Source: Artocarpus heterophyllus
Lineage: Eukaryota > Streptophyta > Magnoliopsida > Rosales > Moraceae
Assembly: GCA_025403435.1 (NCBI GenBank)
Contig: CM046350.1
Span: forward strand, 11,759,561 to 11,823,560
Direction of reading: 5' to 3'
DNA: 64,000 nt
Positions 9,370 to 19,409 of this stretch are shown here, piece by piece; within the stretch, counting starts at the first letter, position 1; every line of letters begins with the position of its first letter. The notes beneath the pieces are model-generated. The model worked only from the letters and a program-made list of their open reading frames with translations, ran no database searches and was not told the origin of the DNA. The translations under genes were made by a program, and so were the position numbers.

Positions 9370-11344
9370 TGTGACACCCGTTATTCTCCTAACGGGTATT
9401 GAGGTAATTAAATTAATTTTTAATGTATAAAAAAAAAATTGCTTCATTTAAATTTATTTTATAATATTTATTTTTTATCTATTTTTAAGTTTTCTAAAAT
9501 TCTCCTATATTTATTTAGTATGATTACTAAAAAGCCTTAGAACTTCTAATAAATCTCAAAAATGTCATATTGGCATTATGTGTGTTAAAGTCTTTAGATG
9601 AGACATAAGGATATCTTTTCCAACTACTCTTGACCCTCATTTTCTTTATTTCCTCCGTGACATGCTTCAACATGTCTCCTCTATAATTGTTTCTATCACT
9701 TCTCTTCAAAGACTTTATCTTTTCTTCCTTTCTCTTCCACGGTTCCCACACTCTTCTTCTTATTTCTTTGCTGAAGCAAAATACTTAGAGAACTTCTTCA
9801 AGGCAGCCATAAAAATCAGCCACCATCACCTCCATTTGAGCAAGAATTTCAGTCATACCGAACTAAAGGAACCTGTTTTGAAGCCATTTCAAGCTTCCAA
9901 CTAACCATAATCCGAGGTTAGAATCTTATGAACAAATTTAGTCTTTCATTTATAAATTTTCTTTTATACTAAAGGATTATTCAAATTTGCGTTCTTAAAC
10001 CTAAGTATATGTTTGTTGCTATTTTGGAGCATATGTATGAAGTCTAAGTGTATATGCCCTAGACAGAAAATTTATATTGTTAAACTTTATAATACCTCTA
10101 TGGGCAGTGGTTATTTCTTGAAATTCTAAGATTAAATTAAAATAAATTTTATGAATGTAGTTGTATGTTGTGCTTTAGTTTTAATTGTCCTTATGCACGC
10201 CTTAGGATCAAGGGAGTATGGAGCTAACGTTAACTGATTCCAGGATTAAGAGACTGTTGATAAGCTTGAAAGGTAGGGATTCTATTACTCATTTTTGTGA
10301 GGTTTTTATAGAATTAAAATTGATTGTTTTGCCGCAATATATATATATCTATGTTGAACTGATATTATATGAGTATCACATATGAAACTATGACATGGAC
10401 TCGTCTTGTATTGTACGGCGAGGAACATAATGAATTGACATATGTTATAAATTGAGAAGCATGGTTAGGAAAACTGACTCTATTAATAATGATTTAATAT
10501 AGAGAAATGGTGAGACATGAAGAGGGCGGCGGTTACGTCCTTGGGCATGAATACCCAAAAAGGTAAAATAGGGGGAAGGTGATGACGCTTCCTTGGGTTG
10601 AAAGTCCCAGAACACACTGTACAGGAATTGATTTGGTGAGGACTCGGGGCTTAATGTCCCCTCACCGGAACACCCTTGGAATGTTTATGGGGTGATCAAG
10701 TGCGCCCATTTGGGTTTCGATGAGTTGAGTGATACTCAATTTAACATGGATACCTAGGAACAATGATGATTGGTAATATTTGTATAAATGTGTAATTATG
10801 ACACTTGGTAATGATTAACTACGGTATCCATAAGATGTGATCATAATAAACCTCATAATCTGGAATATGATGTAACCTACTAACCATGCAGATTTTAATG
10901 TGGTAATGATAAAAACCTAAAGGTGAGTAATGGCTTTCTCTACTGAGCATAGTGTTGCTCATACCCTTATGTTTATATCTTTTCAGGACTCACTAAGTGT
11001 GAGGTGGCTACGAGAAATATAGTTGAGGAAGTGATGTAACTATATTACATTGGGACTGTTTCAATCGTTGAGAATGTTCTTCATGATAATGTAAGCATCA
11101 ATTGTTACTTTCTGTGACTGTATTATAATGTGTTGAGGGTTAAAATGATGATGACAACAGTTTATATTATTAAATTTAAGGTGCTACATTAAAACTGTGG
11201 TTTATTTATCGTTTATATTTTTATTTTTGAGTTGAGAGTTTTCATTTAAGTCCCGGGCAAATTTTATTTTTAAGGTTTTACTTTTATTATTTATTTTTAT
11301 TTTATCTTATTAAAAACTGTTAACCCCCATATAGGGGCGTTACA
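9370..11344 (+). repeat. 3' LTR of the LOG-bearing element
   Basis: 1,975 bp, matching the 5' LTR throughout the parts I compared except for one extra A in the run after TGTAT near 9430. It ends TTACA directly before the GCGAC duplication. Confidence 0.94.
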
Positions 11345-11349
11345 GCGAC
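11345..11349 (+). repeat. Right target-site duplication GCGAC
   Basis: Directly follows the 3' LTR end and equals 3162-3166. Confidence 0.95.
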
Positions 11350-13389
11350 CGAGTCCTCATTCCTCTTTAGATAGCTTATCAGAAGGCATTTGTCGGAGGG
11401 AAGTGAATTTCCCATCCCTGAGATTTGCTTTGCCATCTCCTTTTTCTCTTCATCTGTGAGGTTACAAAAGTCTTCACCCGTGATGATCACTTTCTGTCCA
11501 TTTGGATTCTCTACGGGGATGTCAATATCTCGAGCTATTGTCTCAAGATTCGCCACATTATCCACCGAGACTAGAATGATTCTAACCCCGGCATTTCTAC
11601 AAGCTTGAATGGTGTTTTTGATGTCTTCCCTTATTGACACCTTAAGGCCAACTAGTCCCAGCAATACTAGACCAGTTTCCTCAATTGTGGGCACTTCTGT
11701 TTGCTTGTAAGCAAATGCAATGACTTTGTTTAAATGAGTGGACTGCATCTGCTCCACAATTTGTTCAAAAGCCTCCCTTTTCTGTTCATTTATGTCCTTT
11801 AGCGTTCCTTCATTGTCATAGTAGCATGAACACTTGGGCAGTATCTTTGTCGCAAGTCCTCTAAAATGCAAACACATGGTATCAGCACCTCCATTATTCT
11901 CCTTCTTGATCAATAATCCTCTTCCTTCCTCATCAATCAATTCCTCGACTTCGAGAACAGCAGTACACTGCCTCATAGTCTCCAACTTTATGCAAAACTT
12001 GAGCGCAGCCCAGGAAAGAAGCGGCTCCTCTACTGCTGTGTGAAGAGCATGTGGAATGAGAATCGACGTGCTGATTCCTTCACAAAGTGTTTCACAGACG
12101 TGCGAGGCTATAACCGAGTCTTCAGTTATTTCATCTTCGCCAATCCAAACCTTGTCAACTTCCAGTGGTTCCAGTGTTAGCCCTCCTATTTTGTCTGTGC
12201 AGATGGCTGTAACCGACCCTGCAGCGACACAAGCCGACAAATCTTGCGCAAAGGCTATGCCTTGTCTCTTCCAGTGGGCAACAGCGAGGGTAATGCAAAG
12301 TGGTAGTCCTTCTACTAGCCCTACCAGAAAAATGGTGAGAGAAGTGGTAAATGTACTGATCTTCCCACTTGGTTTCATGGCAATTTTCTGTACCATATTC
12401 CTGAATTCATCAACTGCAATAGGCTTCCCCTTAATATCTGGGGTTCCAGAGTCAACTTGCTCCTTAGCGAGTTCGAAGCGCAAGAACAGAGCTATGATGA
12501 TGAAAATTGATATTATGACCCCAACTATTTGCTTCCAAGTGTTTATCTTGTCAAGTTGAGATCCGAATGTTTCTGCCCTGTTGAAACGAGTAATCATGCT
12601 CATCGTCATAGCCAACTTTGTGTCTTCCTTGACCGATGTGATAAGCATTCGACCGTTGCCATCTATCACCTCTGACCCGTAAAAGAGGAAGGGATAAGAG
12701 CCATTAGTGACGGCCTTTGAGCCATCATCCAACTTTAAGAAATCACCAGAAATGAGTAAACCATCACCAGGAATCTGGTCTCCTCTGTTCAAGCATACGA
12801 TGTCTCCCAACAAAATGTCTGAGATGAAAATCCTCTCTATATTTCCTCCTCTTACGACATCAAACCACATGTACCTCTCTTCCATGAGCTCTTGATTCCC
12901 ATCTGGTAATCGTGAAGAATTTTTCATTAACAAGTCGCGAATCAAAGGAAACACAACGAGTATGCCGATGGCGATGAGTATAATCACCCCTTCAACCCAA
13001 CCAGTCTTGAGGCCTTCCTCCTTAATCCCAAACCCAATGGAGAGAACGGCAGAGAGTAAAAGCAGTAGGATTATGTAGTTGTTGGAAGATCCTTGGAGAC
13101 GCCGAAAGAAGCCTTTTTTAGGAGCCTCTGAGTTAAAACTTGTGCAAGCGATTCGACGACAGCAACAATGTTGGTCCTCCCTTGGAATCCCGGTCTCCAA
13201 ATCAGTTCCGAATGCCTCTGCAACTCCTGAAGCTCCTCCAAACTCATATAAGGAGACATAATCCTTGTCCTTGATGATTTTGTTGATGCTTATGAACTGG
13301 ACTACATGTGGGTCACTGACGTTGATGTCCTCAGCAGAATAGACGTTCAACGCAACATCAGTTGAAGTAGTTATAGTTGTTTGTGAGCC
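11345..13389 (-). pseudogene. 5' part of exon 2, ACA12/13-like plasma-membrane Ca2+-ATPase
   Basis: From a splice acceptor (TTTGTTTCAG, exon from 13389) this block encodes about 680 residues of a P2B ATPase: end of the N-terminal region, TM1-TM2, actuator domain, TM3-TM4, phosphorylation and nucleotide domains. Family markers include SIGFGIKEEGLKTGW, DIVCLNRGDQIPGDG and AFAYKQ. Key residues are lost. The actuator TGES is TNGS, TM4 PEGLP is VEGLP, the phosphorylation motif DKTGTLT is DKIGGLT, the nucleotide-site KGA is RGL, and the TGDN hinge is SVDN. No stop codon interrupts the frame until the inserted LTR at 11344. In frame with the 2372-3161 block and exon 1 (15046-15261) the gene would specify 1,016 aa, a normal ACA length. 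It looks like a pseudoenzyme lineage that was later broken by the transposon. Confidence 0.9.
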
Positions 13390-15045
13390 CTGAAACAAAG
13401 GAATATCATTATTAAGAAACCATAGCACTCTATTAAACAGGTAGTAATAGTCTCATAGTCCGGTGTAAGCAGGGTATGTTAAAAAGCAAACACAGCGCGA
13501 CAAGACACGATTATTAAATAGGCCTAGTTTATCTTAATTATTAAATGCGCTAGGCTTGGTGTAATTTTTAGGTATGAAGCATATAAAGGACACGGTACAG
13601 TAAGAGCCTGACACAAGCTTGAGCACGAGCACGTTAAAAGTATGATTGGGGTCTAATTATAAGTACGATTAAAATATGCAATTTAAAACTAATTTTACTA
13701 ATATATTTTATATTTTTATAAATAGTTTTTATAAAGAAGTTTTGAATTTCTAATACATTTGATTTAAAAAAAAAAAAAAGATCAAATAGATTCTTTGTTG
13801 TTAGTAAATTGTCAATTGTCGATGTATACTTACCCTTTTTGATTTATATGAAAAACTAAATAATGAAAGCCACATCATACAAGATTGTACAATGTTGATG
13901 TCCTCAAAAAAAGATTTGTCATCAATAATGCACTTTCTTTTATTACAATTTAGGGTTTTTATTTTTTATTTTTTGTAAATTTAACATTAGTCAAGAGAAA
14001 GACACATAAAAACTAAAAATATAACATAAAAGCACAAACACTAATACAGGCACGAACACGGCCCAAGCACTTTGTAGGTACTGCCCATTAATAAAGAGGC
14101 CATGAACTGGTCTTGACATTATAAAAGTCTAGGTACAAGCATGAAATTTTTTAAAACAGAAGATACTAAATTCATATTTCGATATAACACAAGATATTAA
14201 AGTGAATTATTCCCTTTTTTTAATCATTTTAAGTATCTGTCTTCTTTTTATCTCTTTGTACTTTTTTATTAATCTCTTTCTTCAATTTCTTTTTTCTTAT
14301 TTTTCACTCTCTTCACACTTAATCTCTCCTCATTGTTTATCGTTTATTTCTCTGTCTTTGTTTTTCTTTAATTCATCAAAAGACGAATTTTTTAAAAGAA
14401 AAAAAAAATGAGAGAAATAAAAAAGTTTAATATTGCAAGTAAAATTACATAATTGTTATTATTGTAATACTTTAAAAAAATAGAAAATGAGGTATGTCAA
14501 AAACTATTTCTTATTATGTCCATTAAATTATTTACTTGGCCCAGAAATCAGTTTTTTTTTTTTTTTTTTTGTCAAGCATGACGAGGGGCTTTACATAAAA
14601 AAAAAAAAAAAAAGCAAGCAAATAGCAGCAGAAAAATCAAGCAAACACAACTCAATAAATTAATTAATGAATTTGGCCCAAGTCCAAGCAAAGAACTTGA
14701 CCAAAGTCCTTGTCTCATGGCTAAAAACTCCCAACACAATAAAAGCCGAAGCACACAAACGAGCACTTGCAGAAAAAACCAAGCGCATAAACAGGAGCTG
14801 AAGAAAAGTTGCGCGCACAAGAGCAAAAGAAGAGGCACCTTTTTCAAGGTGAAAAACGACAAGTTTTGGCTGATTGACAGCAAGCAGCCAAGCACTTCAT
14901 ACATAGTGCCTTATATATAAGTATTAGTAGATATATATACACATGTATAAGTACCAGTAGATATACATATATATATATATATATATATATGCGAATCAAG
15001 ATAAGAAAAGGCGAATGTAAAATATAAGCTCGTACGAAAACTTAC
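13390..15045 (-). other. Intron 1 of the ACA-like gene
   Basis: Minus-strand donor GTAAGT begins at 15045 and the acceptor AG ends at 13390. Both flanking exons are in phase 0. The intron is about 1.65 kb and holds poly-A/T runs (near 13769, 14551, 14598) and an AT microsatellite at about 14967-14990. Repeated CACGA-containing words near 13610-13630 and 14035-14065 suggest a decayed repeat. Open frames inside it look accidental. Known Arabidopsis ACA12/13 genes lack introns, so an intron here would be a lineage difference or a later gain. Confidence 0.7.
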
Positions 15046-15261
15046 TCTGCAGTAGTCTGGTGAAAGAGCATTATTAATAAGTTGCCGATCATCATTGGAT
15101 GACCTGTGAGCGACCGAGACAAGAATAAGACGGCGCTGTGCCATGAGCAGCAGATTAAGACATCGCCAACGACCTCTTGCAATCTTCTTACGTAGCTGCA
15201 GCACAGTTTCCTGAGACTCCAAGTCCTTGAAATCTTTGCCGGTGTTTTGATTCGCCGACAT
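15046..15261 (-). CDS. Exon 1 of the ACA-like gene (functional-position copy)
   Basis: The exon encodes 72 residues from ATG at 15261 (MSANQ) to TGC-AGA before donor GTAAGT. An in-frame ATG also lies at 15300. The segment ARGRWRCLNLLLMAQRRL resembles the RWRF-type N-terminal calmodulin-binding/autoinhibitory helix of ACA pumps. Exon 1 is 216 nt and ends in phase 0, matching exon 2, which begins GGC TCA. This is the only one of three tandem copies that retains the 3' end of the exon and the splice donor; the other two stop after HRSSN. Confidence 0.72.
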
Positions 15262-15994
15262 GTTGCTCCTTTTGGACGATCTGCAAATTTTCAACTTCAC
15301 ACAATCAAAAGATAAACAACATTAATTTTATTCTCGGCATGAAAGGCAAGTATAAATGATTATAACTCCATGTAGAAAATAAATAGATAGATAGTTGGAT
15401 GACCTGTGAGCGACCGAGACAAGAATAAGACGGCGCTGTGCCATGAGCAGCAGATTAAGACATCGCCAACGACCTCTTGCAATCTTCTTACGTAGCTGCA
15501 GCACAGTTTCCTGAGACTCCAAGTCCTTGAAATCTTTGCCGGGGTTTTGATTCGCCGACATGTTGCTCCTTTTGGACGATCTGCAAATTTTCAACTTCAC
15601 ACAATCAAAAGATAAACAACATTAATTTTATTCTCGGCATGAAAGGCAAGTATAAATGATTATAACTCCATGTAGAAAATAAATAGATAGATAGTTGGAT
15701 GACCTGTGAGCGACCGAGACAAGAATAAGACGGCGCTGTGCCATGAGCAGCAGATTAAGACATCGCCAACGACCTCTTGCAATCTTCTTACGTAGCTGCA
15801 GCACAGTTTCCTGAGACTCCAAGTCCTTGAAATCTTTGCCGGTGTTTTGATTCGCCGACATGTTGCTCCTTTTGGACGATCTGCAAATTTTCAACTTCAC
15901 ACAATCAAAAGATAAACAACATTAATTTTATTCTCGGCATGAAAGGCAAGTATAAATGATTATAACTCCATGTAGAAAATAAATAGATAGATAG
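15095..15994 (-). repeat. Three tandem 300-bp copies containing exon 1 and its leader
   Basis: Units run 15095-15394, 15395-15694 and 15695-15994, with a period of exactly 300 bp. They are almost identical; one visible difference is GGGGTTTTG for GGTGTTTTG in the middle unit. Each carries the ACA exon-1 start and about 95 bp of upstream leader ending in GATA repeats. In the two upstream units the coding frame runs past the repeat joint and stops soon after (ORFs 15328-15600 and 15628-15900, 90 aa each). Confidence 0.93.
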
Positions 15995-16128
15995 ATAATA
16001 AGTGAAAAGAAAAATATGTATAGTTAAAAAAAAGAGAGAGAAAAAACGAAATTAAATTTTAGAGAAATTGCAGTAGGTTGCCGGATTTGATACCCACTGC
16101 AAAAAATTCGTCGGCACTTTTATGAAAT

Positions 16129-16560
16129 TTGGCAAATGGCCGAATCTTTCTTCTCCCTCCCTCTCTTTCCCTTATGGCGACGGTGCAACGACGGCAAACA
16201 CGAGGTGAGACTGCGTCTGTGATTTCTGGGCGAGATGGCAGCGGCAGGAACTACTTCGGCGCCTGCTCCTCGCGCGATTCCAGTGAAGGCTCTTGCACCT
16301 GCTCCTCGCACAACTCCAGCAAAGGCGAAGGCTCACCTGCTCCTTGCTTGACTCCGGCGAAGGCTCCTGCACCTCGCGCTCCGGCGACAACGCCTAGACC
16401 TTGAGCGACTCCGGCGCCTCCTCGTCGTGTGAGTTCGGTGCCTGCTCCTTGCTTGACTCCGGCGAAGGCTCCTGAGCGACTCCGGCAACAGCGCCTACAC
16501 CTCAAGCCGCTCCGGCGCCTCCTTCTTGCGCGGCTACGGCAACGGCGACGGTAGATCTAG
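16129..16560. repeat. GC-rich imperfect tandem repeat tract
   Basis: A strongly GC-rich island in AT-rich DNA. Words such as GACTCCGGCGAAGGCTCCTG and ACTCCGGCGCCTCC recur, giving proline/alanine/serine-rich translations in several frames on both strands. No frame carries a recognisable domain, and overlapping ORFs on both strands show it is compositionally driven. It may be a diverged minisatellite or a fragment of a proline-rich coding region. Confidence 0.55.
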
Positions 16561-16662
16561 GATAGTTTTGGATCAGCCATTTTTTAATTTTTAAAAACTT
16601 GAATTATTCATTTGAAATCTCCATTAAAACCGGTCATTTTTAACTATATCTCTTAATTTTAC

Positions 16663-16735
16663 CCGGCATGAAAGACGAATATGAATATAATAACTTTGAG
16701 TATAAAATGAATAGATAGATAATAAGTGAAAAGAA
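16663..16735 (-). repeat. Diverged fourth copy of the ACA exon-1 leader
   Basis: CGGCATGAAAG...GAATAGATAGATAATAAGTGAAAAG here resembles 15937-16010, the upstream end of the triplication. No exon follows it intact. It suggests an older duplication of the promoter side separated by the GC-rich tract. Confidence 0.5.
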
Positions 16736-19409
16736 AAAGATAATAATTAATTTCCTTAATTTGGTTCGATGTTGTTGTTGATCGATCTCCAATATATATT
16801 GTAAAAAGTGGTAGAGAGATCAGAGATGACCTAACGCAATCAAGCGTCCGGTTATGTTTTGGCGATCTTGAGGGAAGGCCTTTCAAAGGTGCAATAAGCG
16901 GAAAGTGAAACTTCATTGAAGGTTCGTGCACTCGTTTTATTGAGTCCAAGCAAACACGCTATCGTCCATCTTAAAATTAGGGGACCGAGATAAAATTATA
17001 ATAAAAATATTTACAAGTCTTAAACAGTGTTTGATAACTACGATGAGAAAAGAAAAGTTTGTTATAGTATAAAGTATTAATATGTCATACTTTTAAATTA
17101 ATAAGTTGTTTGGAGGAAAGGTTGAAGTTAACAATTTTGATTTAAAAATTGTAATATGTGATAACTTTTATGTTGAAATAATTTTTTACTTTTTATATAT
17201 ACGAGAGCTTTTATATTGTTGCAAAAAATAGTTTTAACTATCATTTCAAAAGGCTTATAAAGTTTTATGAAACGTCTTACAAGTTAGTTTTCTTACGTTT
17301 CTACGTGGACTTTTGTTGTGGAAGTCAACCTTTTGAGGACTGGCAGCTTGTGATCTTAGAAGCATAGCATTTCGTCGTCAACGCGTTGTTTTGTTTTTCT
17401 CCTTGCCCTGGTGTTGTTTATTTTGTTGTGATTATTTTGTATTTTTTATTTAAAAAGTAAAATAAATAATTTTTTTAAAACTTTTTAAAATAAATATTAA
17501 GTTTTAAAAATATTTATAATAAATAAAAGCAAAAAAAAATTAATCAGTAATTTTTTTGCTTATGTATTTACTATGAGTAAAAATATTTTTTATCGATAAT
17601 TTTTTTTATTATTTACTATAAATATTTTTAAAATCTAATATTTACTTTAAAAAATTACAACAATCTATTATTTTTCTCATTCTTTATATTTTATTTTATT
17701 TTTTTGGATGGGGATAAGTCTCCTTGTCCTTTTTCTACTTAATAAGCTTTTTATGGCAAATGAAAAGAAAAAAACCTTTCTTTCTTTTTTTGCCTGTGGC
17801 ACAAAGCAACAAAAAGGTTCGAATCCAAACATGCCTCTAAAAGTATTAATTAGTGATGGTCCAAATTTCTACTTTGTTTGAATCTCCGCTATATGCGTTC
17901 CTCTAGAACAATTATAACTTGTCATTACAAGGAAAGAGCGCGCTGTAGCCGAATATTTTGCCCAAGAATTCTGCACTCGTAACGACAGTCAATTTCTCAG
18001 AGGTTGTTTGTTTGGTGTGTATTTAGTGGATCTAAATTTAAATTTTAGTATTAAGATTTTTTTAGATATGTGTTTGTTTCTTTCAAAATTTAAATCATAT
18101 GAGTATCAAGTTTTTAGAGTTCTAACTCCCTTTAAATTTTTAATGCTCGAATATCTCTGTTACAGTAAAAACTAAAACTTTCATAACTTCTTCATTTGAT
18201 ATCCAATTAAGATGATTATTTTCTTATTGTGTTTCTAATGAAGAGATGAATAAATTAAGATCTATATTGCATCTTTTTTAGGATTATTAACATTAAAATT
18301 TTATTAAATTTGTTAATAAATCAAAAACTCTTTTCATTACCTCTTCAAACATAAATTTCAATTTTATTTCATACTCAAATTAAAACTTAAATGTACATCC
18401 AAACGTCAATTCAGATAACAATTTAAATTACTAATTCAAATCACACAAATCCAAATCAAATCACTAATTCAAATTTATTTACCAAATGAACTCTTAACGA
18501 ATTGTTAAAATATTTGAGTACATGTTTTCTTATAATAATAGAGTATATGGGTTGTTAAAACTGTCGTCCCTTGATATGTGATTTTAAGTTAATTTTATTT
18601 ACATCCCAATATTTCTTTAAAGCACACCAAAACAAAAATATTAATTTTAAAAATTTAAGATTATTTATTTTTAATATTAAAATCTATTATATTCCTCGAA
18701 TATCCTTCACCCTGCACCCAAGAAGCAAATCTCAAATAATCTCACTAATTTTAGTAACGCACATTTTTTTAAAATTTTTTACGCTAAAAAATACGGCTTT
18801 TTTTCCTTTCTTTTCCCATGAAGGCCGCCATTAGGCCTCTAATTAAGTGGGCAGTAAAGCAAAACCCTCAAAACTCAAAACTCAAAGCTTCCGCGGATGA
18901 TTTTGGGAGTGTGAACCATCACCTCAACGCTTAATTGCTTTTTTCTCTCCCTGACTATGGCTTGAATGATATTCGACGAGACTGTAGTTCGTCCTTGCAA
19001 GACGATCTCGATAACTTAAAAGTTATCTCTACAGTTTAAAAAATAAGATAGAAAAAAATTAGTTACTAAAAATCTTGAGGTAAGGTTTTCTTCAATGGAA
19101 AATCTTGAGGTAGTTTGCAATACAGGATGGTTGGCTCTCAGTTAAAATCAATTAGTTTTAACTAATAAATAGTATAAAATTCTCAGTAGCTATATTAAAA
19201 AGTAAAAATTGTTATAGTATAAAACTCTCACATGCTATAATGTTTTAATTGAAATTAATTCTAACAATTGGTTCTAACTAGTTGTAATGACATGTATTTT
19301 CAGGCTATCACTTAGCTTGCTTAACCATGTTTTTTTAAATTTGATCTTACTTACTAGTAAGAAAAATATCACATAATTTTTTATTCCTTTCGATCATACC
19401 TTAAACTAT
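16736..19409. other. AT-rich intergenic DNA with MITE-like repeats
   Basis: No gene is supported. A probable MITE spans roughly 18000-18495, where a start with TGTTTGGTGTGTATTTAG faces an end with ATTTACCAAATGAACTC. Around 17040-17170 and 19145-19275 occur words of the dispersed ATAGTATAAAACTCTCACATG family found elsewhere in the window. A block at about 18605-18700 is an inverted copy of 23212-23318. Confidence 0.5.

Larger units (their letters stand above)
3167..11344 (+). mobile_element. Non-autonomous Ty3/gypsy-type LTR retrotransposon carrying a LOG-like gene and a Cys-rich basic ORF
   Basis: The element is 8,178 bp with LTRs of 1,974 and 1,975 bp that start TGTGACACCC and end GGGGCGTTACA. 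A primer-binding site for initiator-Met tRNA follows the 5' LTR, and a purine tract AAGGGGGG precedes the 3' LTR. The GAGGACGAAATTT motif just before that tract is typical of plant Ty3/gypsy chromoviruses of the Tekay/Del type (family knowledge). By eye the LTRs differ only by one A in a homopolymer, so the insertion is recent. No gag, protease, reverse transcriptase, RNase H or integrase motif is visible in the 4.2-kb interior. It holds two unrelated plus-strand ORFs instead. The element lies antisense to the ATPase gene it interrupts. It must have been mobilised in trans. Confidence 0.93.

Noticed and set aside
11390..13261. Plus-strand ORFs over the ATPase exon (for example 12056-12559)
   Set aside because: They are antisense shadows of a clear P-type ATPase reading frame.
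14572..14904. 110-aa Leu/Phe-rich minus-strand ORF
   Set aside because: It lies in intron 1 of the ACA-like gene and runs through poly-A/T tracts. Its composition explains the hydrophobic translation.
16129..16505. Several overlapping ORFs on both strands in the GC-rich tract
   Set aside because: Open frames on both strands come from repetitive GC-rich words; no domain or codon pattern supports coding.
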